From the NCBI GenBank assembly GCA_963849635.1, contig CAWKIA010000022.1, positions 62,001-126,000 of the forward strand: DNA of 64,000 nucleotides. The letters are read 5' to 3'. Positions 27,351-34,591 of the stretch are shown piece by piece (position 1 is the stretch's first letter; each line of letters begins with the position of its first letter). A model generated the notes under the pieces. It made no database searches. It was not told the DNA's origin and saw only the letters and a program-made list of their open reading frames with translations. This DNA is from CAVRUD01 sp963849635. Lineage in GTDB: Bacteria; Chloroflexota; Chloroflexia; Thermomicrobiales; UBA6265. The translations under genes and the position numbers were made by a program.

Positions 27351-28559
27351 TCACGCCGGTCCCGTTCCATGCATCGGCGGCTCTGGCATCGAGACGACCG
27401 TCGCCGGATCGACCTGCGGGGTGGGAGCGAAGCCAATCGTGTCCCGCACAAGGGGTTGCAAGCCTTGTCCCACCTGGGGTGCCGCCGAGCTGTGGGCGAG
27501 ATACTCGCCGAGGAGGCCCAGCCCGAAGAACTGCGCCCCAAGGACCACGAGCAAAACGGCCAGGAGCAGGAGAGGGCGGGTGCCGATCTGGGCGCCGGTG
27601 AAGATCTTGTCGGCCGATAGCCATAGCCCGATGAACACGCCGAGGCCGAGGGCCAGCAGACCCGGCAAGCCAAAGAGGTGCATCGGCCGCTGGCGGTACT
27701 GAGTGAGAAAAACGACCGTGAACAGATCGAGGAAGCCCTTGACCAAGCGCGACCAGCCGTATTTGGACTGGCCCCAGGTGCGGGCATGATGTTTGACCGG
27801 GATCTCGCCGATGCGGAACCCCTGGGCATGAGCGAGAACGGGCGTGAACCGGTGCAGTTCGCCGTAGAGGCGAATGCTCTGAGTCACGTCGCGCCGATAC
27901 GCCTTGTAGCCGCAGTTGAAGTCGTGCAGGGGGACGCCGGAGGCGGATCGCACAGTCCGATTGAAGATCTTGCTGGGGAACGTCTTGCCGAGCGGGTCCT
28001 TGCGCCGTTGCTTCCATCCAGAGACGAGGTCGTACCCCTCATTGAGCTTGGACAGGAAATGGGGAAGCTCGTCGGGGTCGTCCTGAAGGTCGGCGTCCAT
28101 GGTGACGATCACGTCACCGCCAGCCACTGCAAAACCGTTGGCCAGCGCCTGGGCCTTGCCAAAGTTGCGCCGGTGTCGGATGCCGCGGACGCGTTCATCG
28201 CCCGCGCGCAGCTCGCGCACCAGACCCCAGGTGTTATCGGTGGAACCGTCGTCGATGAAGATGATCTCGTAGGGCAGATTGATCCGAGCGAGCACATCGC
28301 TCAGACGCCGGTAGAGCTCGCCGATGTTGCCTTCTTCGTTCCGTGCCGGAATGAGGAAACTCAGGCTGCGGATCGGCGGCTCGGCGTCGGTCGCCAGCGA
28401 TGCCGCGTAGGCAACCTCGGTGGTCCCTTCAACCGGCCGTGTCTGGCCAGGAATCGCCCCAGTCAAGGCCCCGGCGCCGGCCATTGTCAGGATCGTGTCG
28501 TCCCGCCCCGGTCCAGTGGACATGGAAGACGCGGCCAATCGCGACGGGTGCTGTTCCAC
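27351..28559 (-). CDS. GT2-family glycosyltransferase, dolichol-phosphate-mannose-synthase-like
   Basis: A 402-residue inner-membrane enzyme. The GT-A domain (residues about 65-290) has FLIPARNEEGNIGELY, IFIDDGSTDNT, the DADLQDDPD metal motif, and KHHARTWGQSKYG near its end. Two transmembrane helices follow (residues about 300-370). It resembles GtrB/ArnC/DPM1 enzymes that transfer a sugar from a nucleotide donor to polyprenyl phosphate. GTG 28559 has GAGGGG five bases upstream. It is paired with the flippase-like gene. Confidence 0.88.
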   Translation of the reverse strand: MEQHPSRLAASSMSTGPGRDDTILTMAGAGALTGAIPGQTRPVEGTTEVAYAASLATDAEPPIRSLSFLIPARNEEGNIGELYRRLSDVLARINLPYEIIFIDDGSTDNTWGLVRELRAGDERVRGIRHRRNFGKAQALANGFAVAGGDVIVTMDADLQDDPDELPHFLSKLNEGYDLVSGWKQRRKDPLGKTFPSKIFNRTVRSASGVPLHDFNCGYKAYRRDVTQSIRLYGELHRFTPVLAHAQGFRIGEIPVKHHARTWGQSKYGWSRLVKGFLDLFTVVFLTQYRQRPMHLFGLPGLLALGLGVFIGLWLSADKIFTGAQIGTRPLLLLAVLLVVLGAQFFGLGLLGEYLAHSSAAPQVGQGLQPLVRDTIGFAPTPQVDPATVVSMPEPPMHGTGPA

Positions 28560-28684
28560 GAAAACCCCTCGAAGTCCGATCGATGACGCTCCTCACCCGA
28601 GCCCTGGAGACTATAGTGCCGCCGTGCACGTGGCGCAAACAATGGACGATGCGCCAACGGGTCCGCGATCGCAGGAGGCGCGCT

Positions 28685-28900
28685 ATGCCCCAAGAAGTAA
28701 CCAAGGAACTGCTCGAGAAGATCGATGCCGAGTTCGACGCGGCTAAGACGCCGGAGGATGTCCGCGCGGTCTTCAAACGTTACTACAGCGACCTTGGCTG
28801 GAAGCGGCTCTGTCGCCTGTTCGTCCTTCAATACGGTGTGGACGAGCTCTGGCTCGCAGAAGAAGAGCGCGCCAAGAAGTCGGGTCCGAAGGAGGAGTAG
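28685..28900 (+). CDS. Conserved small acidic protein, unknown function
   Basis: A 71-residue, highly charged, probably all-helical protein (EVTKELLEKIDAEFDAAKT, then a Tyr/Leu-rich middle and a Lys/Glu tail). AGGAGG lies six bases before ATG 28685, a strong signal for real translation. No domain recognised. Confidence 0.65.
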   Translation: MPQEVTKELLEKIDAEFDAAKTPEDVRAVFKRYYSDLGWKRLCRLFVLQYGVDELWLAEEERAKKSGPKEE

Positions 28901-28987
28901 GAGATCCAGCGAGCGTCAGCCGGCGTCCGTTAGGTAGCCAGGGACTTCGAGTCCACTAACTGCGGGCGGCAAGGGAGACGCGGCAAC

Positions 28988-29024
28988 AGGTTATAGAAAC
29001 GCCGCCGGATTGTTCCGGCGGCGT
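28988..29024 (-). terminator. Terminator of the sigma/anti-sigma operon
   Basis: A perfect 11-base-pair stem (28999-29009 with 29014-29024, core GCCGCCGG). On the minus strand the stem is followed by TTTCTATAA, so it ends transcription coming from the anti-sigma gene, 30 bases past its stop. Confidence 0.7.
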
Positions 29025-29053
29025 GCACATTCTCGCTCTCGATTTGGCCAAAT

Positions 29054-30124
29054 CTACTTGGATGACAGCGGCACCGTCGCAACCGTGGAGGAGCCGATCT
29101 CCGGGTCGCCCTCGGTCAGGTTGTCGCCATTTGCCGGTCCTGGGGTCGTGAGGGAGGTCCAGAGGACGTCCGATCGGGTGCCCCCGTTGCCGTCGACCGG
29201 GGCGAGCTGGATGTAGACGCCGCGGCAGCGCTTGAAGGTGCCGTCGACCTCGATCAGCATCTGGCCGTTGCCACGGCTATCGATATCGAGTGTCGAGTAG
29301 CGGTACTTCTGGCCGTCCTGCTCGATCCAGACTTCATAGGTTTGGTCCGCCTGGTCGGGCTGTAGCCCAGACACCATCAGGATGCCGTCGTTTCCGTCGA
29401 GGCTGGCCAGGAACTGACCCTCGGCTCCCTGCGCCGACGCGGTGGAAGTAAGCTCGAACAGATTGCCATCGCCGCCGGAAAGCACGCTGCTGAAGGTGCC
29501 CATGAAGTTCTGATCGTCGCGAGCGCTGGAGGCATCATCGTAGAGGGTATAGGCCCAGCCGCCGACGAGGGCCAGCGCCAGTACGAGAGGGATGGCCGTC
29601 GTTGCCACTGGCAAGGAGTAGGAGCGCCACGAGCCCGGCACCGCCCACCCTGCCCTGCTCGAGGGCAGACTAAACAGCCCCCGTCGCTTTCGCGAAGGGC
29701 TCCCTCCCCTCGGTGTCGTTTCGGTTACCTCCGGGCGAGATGCCGGGATGGTAGGAGTGGCCTCGGGAATTGCATGGACGACGGACGGCTGACGCGATGC
29801 AACGTCGGTGTGCTGTCCGAATGGGTGTGTCTGGGCCTGGGCGATCCGGGAGAAGAGTGCGGCCTTTACATCTGGCGGGGGAGTGGCACGCCGCGAAAGA
29901 TACGGCAGTAGGCTGACAGTGCGCTCCAACTCGTCGGTGTGGGCCGCGCAGGCGGCGCAAGCGCGAACGTGTGCGTCGACGAGGAGAACCTCGTCTGGAT
30001 CGAGGGCATCCAGCACGTACCCGCTGGCGAAATCGTGGATCGCGTCGCAGTTCATCTGTGTCTCGCCCCCGCTGCGTTGCTCGCCGAGACCGGAGGGGGA
30101 AGAGGTATGCCCGGGGTTACTCAC
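29054..30124 (-). CDS. Anti-sigma factor, RskA-like with zinc-finger N-terminus
   Basis: A 356-residue membrane-bound regulator. The N-terminal anti-sigma domain carries a ZAS-type zinc site (HVRACAACAAH) after YVLDALDPDE. One transmembrane helix (residues about 175-195, TTAIPLVLALALVGGWAYTL) leads to an extracytoplasmic RskA domain with FLASLDGNDGILMVSGL and YEVWIEQDG. It would hold the cognate ECF sigma factor at the membrane until a surface signal releases it. The GTG start overlaps the sigma stop by four bases; ATG 30055 is an alternative start. Confidence 0.9.
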   Translation of the reverse strand: MSNPGHTSSPSGLGEQRSGGETQMNCDAIHDFASGYVLDALDPDEVLLVDAHVRACAACAAHTDELERTVSLLPYLSRRATPPPDVKAALFSRIAQAQTHPFGQHTDVASRQPSVVHAIPEATPTIPASRPEVTETTPRGGSPSRKRRGLFSLPSSRAGWAVPGSWRSYSLPVATTAIPLVLALALVGGWAYTLYDDASSARDDQNFMGTFSSVLSGGDGNLFELTSTASAQGAEGQFLASLDGNDGILMVSGLQPDQADQTYEVWIEQDGQKYRYSTLDIDSRGNGQMLIEVDGTFKRCRGVYIQLAPVDGNGGTRSDVLWTSLTTPGPANGDNLTEGDPEIGSSTVATVPLSSK

Positions 30125-30741
30125 GCCAGGTCCTCCTGATTCCCTTCCAACTGATCGCGAAGTTTCTGCATGCCGAGTCGCATCCTCGTCTTGATCGTAC
30201 CAAGCGGCTCGCCAAGTTGCTCGGCGATCTCGCGCTGCGTCAACCCCCGAAAGTAGGCCATCTCGATCGCCTGACGTTGGGCCGGCGGCAAAGATGCCAT
30301 CGCCCCTTCAATCGTGTCACGCAACGCGCCCAGCCAAACCTCGTCTTCGACGTCTGGACCCGAATCCGGCACAGCGGCGAGCACGGTCTCGGGGTCTTCG
30401 CTGTCGGCTTTCTGAGGCCGCCGCCGGCGCTTGCGCACCTCATCGATGGCCATATTGTGCGTGATGCTGAGCAGCCAGGTGATGAACGATCCCTTGCTGG
30501 ACCGGAACGATCCTCCTTGCTGCCAGGCGCGAAAGAAGACCTCCTGCAACAGTTCTTCGGCGAGTTGTGGGTCGCCGACGATCCGCAGCCCGAACGAGAA
30601 GACCACACGTGAGTACCGGTCGTAGAGCACCTCCAGGGCACGCGCATCCCCATCGGCCGCTCGACCAATCAGGTCGGCGTCGCTCAACGAAACTAGGTCC
30701 GGGATATCCCCGGCGTCGGTCGCTCGCTCTTGACGGTCCAT
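30121..30741 (-). CDS. ECF RNA polymerase sigma factor, SigK-like
   Basis: A 206-residue group IV sigma factor. Region 2 is at residues about 40-105 (VLYDRYSRVVFSFGLRI, LQEVFFRAWQQ, SFITWLLSITHNMAIDEVR) and region 4 at 150-200 (LPPAQRQAIEMAYFRGLTQREIAEQLGEPLGTIKTRMRLG-type helix-turn-helix). It directs polymerase to a small stress regulon and is controlled by the membrane anti-sigma factor encoded downstream. A GGAATC-N17-CGTATA promoter upstream may be its own target. Confidence 0.93.
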   Translation of the reverse strand: MDRQERATDAGDIPDLVSLSDADLIGRAADGDARALEVLYDRYSRVVFSFGLRIVGDPQLAEELLQEVFFRAWQQGGSFRSSKGSFITWLLSITHNMAIDEVRKRRRRPQKADSEDPETVLAAVPDSGPDVEDEVWLGALRDTIEGAMASLPPAQRQAIEMAYFRGLTQREIAEQLGEPLGTIKTRMRLGMQKLRDQLEGNQEDLA

Positions 30742-31066
30742 CGTGCCGTCCGCCTACCCCAGACCGGCGGCACGAATGGTGGACAGCGCACGGAGCGGCC
30801 CACGTCTTTCCGGTATACGTCGGATCCTGTCCAAAGGATTCCCCGCCTTCCCAAACGTCGATCTGCGCAGTCATCCGAGACTTGGATGCGCTGGTCGAGG
30901 TGTATTTCCGCACCAGATCAGTCTACTTGATCCCGCCTTCGCCAACGTCTGAAACCTGCGAGATGCTCCGCCGATAAGGGCGAAAAACCAGCGCGGGCGG
31001 CCCAGGTGGGCCACCCGCGCGATCGATTGGAGTGACGTTCCGTTCGAGCCAGATTGTTTCGGTGCC
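30742..31066. promoter_or_regulatory. 325-base gap with a candidate ECF-type autoregulatory promoter
   Basis: No gene is visible. On the minus strand GGAATC (plus 30837-30842) is followed after 17 bases by CGTATA (plus 30814-30819), about 75 bases ahead of the sigma start; this resembles ECF -35/-10 pairs. The right end of the gap holds the MFS terminator. Confidence 0.4.
30983..31020 (-). terminator. Terminator of the DHA2 efflux gene
   Basis: On the minus strand a 13-base-pair stem with one mismatch (GCGCGGGTGGCCC with GGGCCGCCCGCGC) is followed by TGGTTTTT. It lies 47 bases beyond the efflux-pump stop. Confidence 0.75.
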
Positions 31067-32704
31067 CTAGTCCAACGGGACGGGCGCGAACGCTTCATCC
31101 GGGGCCGCGACCGGATCGGGCTCATGGCTGGCGACGACACTATCTTTGACGAGGATATAGTTCACGATCGACGCGCCGATCAGGAACGCCGCCGCGATGT
31201 AAACCGCCACGTCCATGCCGTCGACGAATGCCTTCGAGCTGGCTTGGATGATCGGCGCCTTGATCTCGGCCGGCACGAAGTCGAAGTCGGAGATCTTCTC
31301 GATGACGTGGCCAGCCATGTTGTTGCCGTCGCCGATAGCGTCGATCACGGCCCGGAACTGGCTCGCGTTCGGGTCATCGCGCAGTGCCCGAATCGAGCTG
31401 TCCTTATCGTAGACATCCTGGTAGGTTCGGTTCATGACCGTGCCTAGCAACGCGATGCCGAAGGCGGTGCCGATCTCGCGGATAGCACCGTTCACCGCCG
31501 AGGCGACGCCGCTCTTGTCGCTCTCGACGCTATTCATGACCGCGGTGGTCATCGGGGTCCAGATACCGGACATGCCGATGCCCATCACAATAAAGGCCGG
31601 CAGAATGTCCCAGTAGCTCGCGCCAACCGAAGCTCGCAAAAAGAGCAGCATGCCGATGCCGGTAACGAACATCCCGACCGTGATCATCCGGCGCGGGCCA
31701 AGCCGGTTGAGGAAGGTACCGGCAACCGGCGAGAGCGCCATCATCGTGATGACCATCGGCAGCAGGGCTAAGCCGGTCTTGATCGCTGACAGGTTGTGGA
31801 CATTCTGCTGGTACAGCGTGATGAAGAAGCCCACCCCGGCCAAGGCGAAGGAGATCGAGAAGGCATCGATGTTGGCGCCAGTGAAGGTGGGGGAGCGGAA
31901 GAACCGAAGCGGGATCATCGGCCGCTCCGTCTTGCTCTCCACCCAGATGAAGACGACGCCCAGGACCACTGCCGCCACGAAGGAACTCACAATCAGGGTG
32001 TCGCCCCAGCCGCGGTTACCGGCTTCGATCAAGCCGAAGGTCAGCGCGGCAATCGCGCCGGTGATCAAGACCGTGCCCGGAACATCGGTCGCGACCGTGC
32101 CGGACGTATCGGTCGATTCGCGCACGACAGCCTGGGTCACCAGCAGTGCGATGATGCCGATCGGCACGTTGATCAGGAAGACCCAGTGCCAGGACGCGTA
32201 TTCGACCAGGACGCCGCCCACGATCGGGCCGAGGGCGATCCCGGAGACCGAAACCGCACTCCAGATGCCGATGGCCCTGCCCCGTTCTTCCGGCGGGAAA
32301 GCGTTCGAGACGATCGAGAGCGAGAGGGGCATGACGAATGCCGCGCCGAGACCCTGGATCGCCCGCATCGCGATCAGCATCTCGACGTTCTGCGAGAAGG
32401 CCGCAATGAACGAGGTTGCCGTAAAGAGCGCCAGACCCAGCAGGAACCAGCGCTTGCGGCCGAAGCGGTCGCCAAGGCCGCCGGCGGTGATCTGGAGCGA
32501 GGCGAAGATCAAGGTGTAGGCCGATACGATCCACTGGAGCTGGGTCGTAGTGGCGTCCAGATCTTCCGAGATCGTTGGCAGGGCGATATTGACGACCAGG
32601 TTGTCGAGCAGTGCCATGAAGAGGCCGAAGCAGGAAGCAGCGAGCGCCCACCACTTCGCGTTGCTGTCGTTCACACGACCGGCGAGGTTCATTCGAGACG
32701 CCAT
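31067..32704 (-). CDS. DHA2-family MFS multidrug efflux transporter (EmrB/QacA type)
   Basis: A 545-residue, 14-helix drug:H+ antiporter. Motif D1 (LDNLVVNIALPTI), motif A (GGLGDRFGRKRWFL) and motif C (SGIALGPIVGG) are intact. Family members export dyes, quaternary amines, lipophilic drugs or lipids. ATG 32704 has GGAGG ten bases upstream. A palindromic site sits 21-34 bases before the start, and a TetR regulator is encoded next door on the same strand, so drug-induced derepression is likely. Confidence 0.92.
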   Translation of the reverse strand: MASRMNLAGRVNDSNAKWWALAASCFGLFMALLDNLVVNIALPTISEDLDATTTQLQWIVSAYTLIFASLQITAGGLGDRFGRKRWFLLGLALFTATSFIAAFSQNVEMLIAMRAIQGLGAAFVMPLSLSIVSNAFPPEERGRAIGIWSAVSVSGIALGPIVGGVLVEYASWHWVFLINVPIGIIALLVTQAVVRESTDTSGTVATDVPGTVLITGAIAALTFGLIEAGNRGWGDTLIVSSFVAAVVLGVVFIWVESKTERPMIPLRFFRSPTFTGANIDAFSISFALAGVGFFITLYQQNVHNLSAIKTGLALLPMVITMMALSPVAGTFLNRLGPRRMITVGMFVTGIGMLLFLRASVGASYWDILPAFIVMGIGMSGIWTPMTTAVMNSVESDKSGVASAVNGAIREIGTAFGIALLGTVMNRTYQDVYDKDSSIRALRDDPNASQFRAVIDAIGDGNNMAGHVIEKISDFDFVPAEIKAPIIQASSKAFVDGMDVAVYIAAAFLIGASIVNYILVKDSVVASHEPDPVAAPDEAFAPVPLD

Positions 32705-32724
32705 GAACGGGAATCCTCCGTTTG

Positions 32725-32738
32725 ACCAGCGGTCTGGT
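32725..32738. promoter_or_regulatory. Candidate TetR operator at the efflux gene
   Basis: The inverted repeat ACCAG-CGGT-CTGGT lies 21 bases upstream of the efflux start. It shares an ACCGCT/GGT core with the palindrome ahead of the tetR gene. The rest of the 347-base gap (32705-33051) shows no gene. Confidence 0.5.
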
Positions 32739-33051
32739 AGTCGATCAGTTCGCCGGCCTACCCATCATCCGTCTATCACGAGACGGGGCAGTGGCCAGGC
32801 TTGTGACACCGCCTCCGGGTCGTCATGCGCCGGCCCGAGAAAAACCTCCGGCACCATCGCCGGACCTGTGCCGTACTCGCCTTATGCCGAGCGCTACAGT
32901 CGCGCAGGGCACACGATTGTTCGGCGCAGACCGCGCCAGTGCGGTCGCCAACGATGGACATCTTCGATCCGGCTCAGCGTCGAGCCATTAGTTAGAACGG
33001 GAAATCACACGGGGTGTTAGGTCGAACCGCGCGGGCGATCAGTGAATCCCC

Positions 33052-33798
33052 TCACCGAGTTTCGGCGTCACTATCGGTGGAACTGTCCCTGCGGAGAATT
33101 TCTGAGAGGGTCGCTGGCCGCGGTCCGATCGGCGAGGAATCCGGCCTCGGCTCCAGCCCGGTGTAGAGGATCCAGAAGTTGGTCTGATACATCTCGAACG
33201 CGGAGCCGAACTGAGGTTTCGCGTCGCAGAAGCCATTGATCTCGAGCATCACGTGGCCGTGTGCCAACACCCACATGGTGTTGCAGACCTGCCCGGGATC
33301 ACCCTGCCGAATCTCGCCCAGATCCATCGCGTCCTGGACAGTCCGGTAGCCGCGCTCGGGGATAGTCCCGGCAAATTCGATCGCCTCTTCGTCGGGTTTG
33401 AATGAAGGGTCGATCCGCCCGAACATCAACTGGTAGAGATCGGGATGGGAGACCCCGAACTCACGATATGCGTTGAACATCGCCTGCAGCCGCTCCGCTC
33501 CGGGAGCGGCGGTCACCTCCGCCTTATCGAAGGACTCATGGAGCAGGGCAATCCCTTGCAGGAAGAGCGCCTTGACCACGGCTTCTTTGGATGGGAAGTA
33601 GTCGTAGAGGGTGGGAGCGGTGACGCCGACCTCACGCCCCAACGCCCGCATCGCGAGCCCCTCGAAGCCGTGCTCCTGCACGATCTTCCGGGCCGCCTCG
33701 AGGATCTCTTCCCGCATCATCGCCCGGACCCGCTCCCGCCTGGGAACGATCCGGGTCGTCTGTCCGGCTTCGTCGACCTTCTCGTCAATCGCTACCAA
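33052..33798 (-). CDS. TetR/AcrR-family transcriptional regulator
   Basis: A 248-residue repressor. The N-terminal helix-turn-helix (residues about 30-75) reads ILEAARKIVQEHGFEGLAMRALGREVGV then TLYDYFPSKEAVV. The C-terminal ligand domain is of the TetR_C_33/WHG kind (YRTVQDAMDLGEI, then HGHVMLEING). The start is TTG 33798; ATG 33720 would remove only the basic tail before the helix-turn-helix. It likely represses the neighbouring efflux pump and its own gene through the two palindromes nearby. Confidence 0.88.
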   Translation of the reverse strand: MVAIDEKVDEAGQTTRIVPRRERVRAMMREEILEAARKIVQEHGFEGLAMRALGREVGVTAPTLYDYFPSKEAVVKALFLQGIALLHESFDKAEVTAAPGAERLQAMFNAYREFGVSHPDLYQLMFGRIDPSFKPDEEAIEFAGTIPERGYRTVQDAMDLGEIRQGDPGQVCNTMWVLAHGHVMLEINGFCDAKPQFGSAFEMYQTNFWILYTGLEPRPDSSPIGPRPATLSEILRRDSSTDSDAETR

Positions 33799-33851
33799 CC
33801 GTGAACCCCACTGTTTTCCGAACGCTGTTGCACGCCGCCGAACGCCGTTAT

Positions 33852-33867
33852 CTTACCGCTCGGTAAG
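33852..33867. promoter_or_regulatory. TetR-type operator, perfect palindrome
   Basis: CTTACCG-CT-CGGTAAG, a perfect 7-2-7 palindrome 54 bases upstream of the tetR start. Spacing and symmetry match operators bound by TetR-family dimers, so autoregulation is likely. Confidence 0.75.
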
Positions 33868-33932
33868 GAGGATGTCAATCGATATGCGTGGCGCAATGTG
33901 CTCGTTTCTAACATCCCCCTGAACATCGGAAT

Positions 33933-33966
33933 AACCTTGGGAAAGGGCTACCGCTTGTCCAAGGTT
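33933..33966. promoter_or_regulatory. Inverted repeat upstream of the toxin-antitoxin module
   Basis: AACCTTGG (33933-33940) and CCAAGGTT (33959-33966), exact inverted copies 18 bases apart, about 70 bases before the antitoxin. It could be the operator for conditional autoregulation or a stem-loop in the leader. Confidence 0.5.
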
Positions 33967-34038
33967 GTGGTCATTTCGATGTTTGATAGAGTTGGTACGA
34001 AGTCAGACAAACTGGACGATGAAGAAAGATGAAAGCGC

Positions 34039-34242
34039 ATGGCGAGTACGACAGTAGAAAGGCTCTGGGCAGAGTTTCAGACACTGCCTGCCGAATCTCG
34101 TGAGTCGTTCCTGGAACTGCTGGTCGAAGATCGCCCAACACGAGACGAGCTAGAGGATCTTCTCGATCTGGCTCTAGCTCAGGAACGATCTGGCGAACCG
34201 ACGAGATCGTTGGCAGATGTGCTTGGTGAGATTGGTCACTAA
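34039..34242 (+). CDS. Putative antitoxin of a RelE-type module
   Basis: A 67-residue acidic, helical protein (VERLWAEFQTLPAESRESFLELL, then DELEDLLDLALAQERS). It resembles small antitoxins encoded just ahead of RelE/ParE toxins and would wrap the toxin with its C-terminal part (PTRSLADVLGEIG). Its stop lies five bases before the toxin start. The base composition is lower in GC than the neighbours, which fits lateral gain. The exact antitoxin fold is not certain. Confidence 0.75.
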   Translation: MASTTVERLWAEFQTLPAESRESFLELLVEDRPTRDELEDLLDLALAQERSGEPTRSLADVLGEIGH

Positions 34243-34247
34243 CGATT

Positions 34248-34508
34248 GTGGCCTTTCAAGTCGTCATCAGCCGGACTGCTGAACGCGAACTTAAGTCGTT
34301 GTCGGCCGAGATGGCGTCGCGGATTGGTCAGCGGCTCCGGCTCCTTGCGGATGACCCACATCCAATTCAATCGATCCGACTCCGAAACAGTCAGAACTTT
34401 CGACTCCGTGTCGGGGACTATCGCGTCCTCTATTCGGTAGATGCAGACGTCCAACTTGTAACAGTTCTCGCTATTGGGCATCGGCGCGAGGTCTACCGAG
34501 ACCTGTGA
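34248..34508 (+). CDS. RelE/ParE-family toxin
   Basis: An 86-residue toxin with the RelE fold: FQVVISRTAERELKSL start, IQSIRLRNSQNFRLRVGDYRVLYSVD centre, and a basic end HRREVYRDL. In this family the RxxxxxYRVxY core and C-terminal His/Arg/Tyr residues support ribosome-dependent mRNA cleavage. It begins at GTG 34248, right after the antitoxin, and is followed by a strong terminator. Confidence 0.88.
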   Translation: MAFQVVISRTAERELKSLSAEMASRIGQRLRLLADDPHPIQSIRLRNSQNFRLRVGDYRVLYSVDADVQLVTVLAIGHRREVYRDL

Positions 34509-34525
34509 CTTGCTCATGCCCACAA

Positions 34526-34569
34526 TGTGAATGCCCGCGAACCAGTCGGATCGCGGGCATTCACATCTT
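34526..34569 (+). terminator. Terminator of the toxin-antitoxin operon
   Basis: A 15-base-pair perfect stem (34526-34540 with 34551-34565, core GAATGCCCGCG) followed by TCTTT. It lies 18 bases after the toxin stop and faces the 3' end of nrdJ. Confidence 0.8.
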
Positions 34570-34591
34570 TACAAGGCGCCCGTGCCGCCGC

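Noticed and set aside
26224..28017. A 597-residue version of the flippase-like protein
   Set aside because: The first 239 residues are read from DNA that codes for the GT2 enzyme in another frame; the fold begins after ATG 27300.
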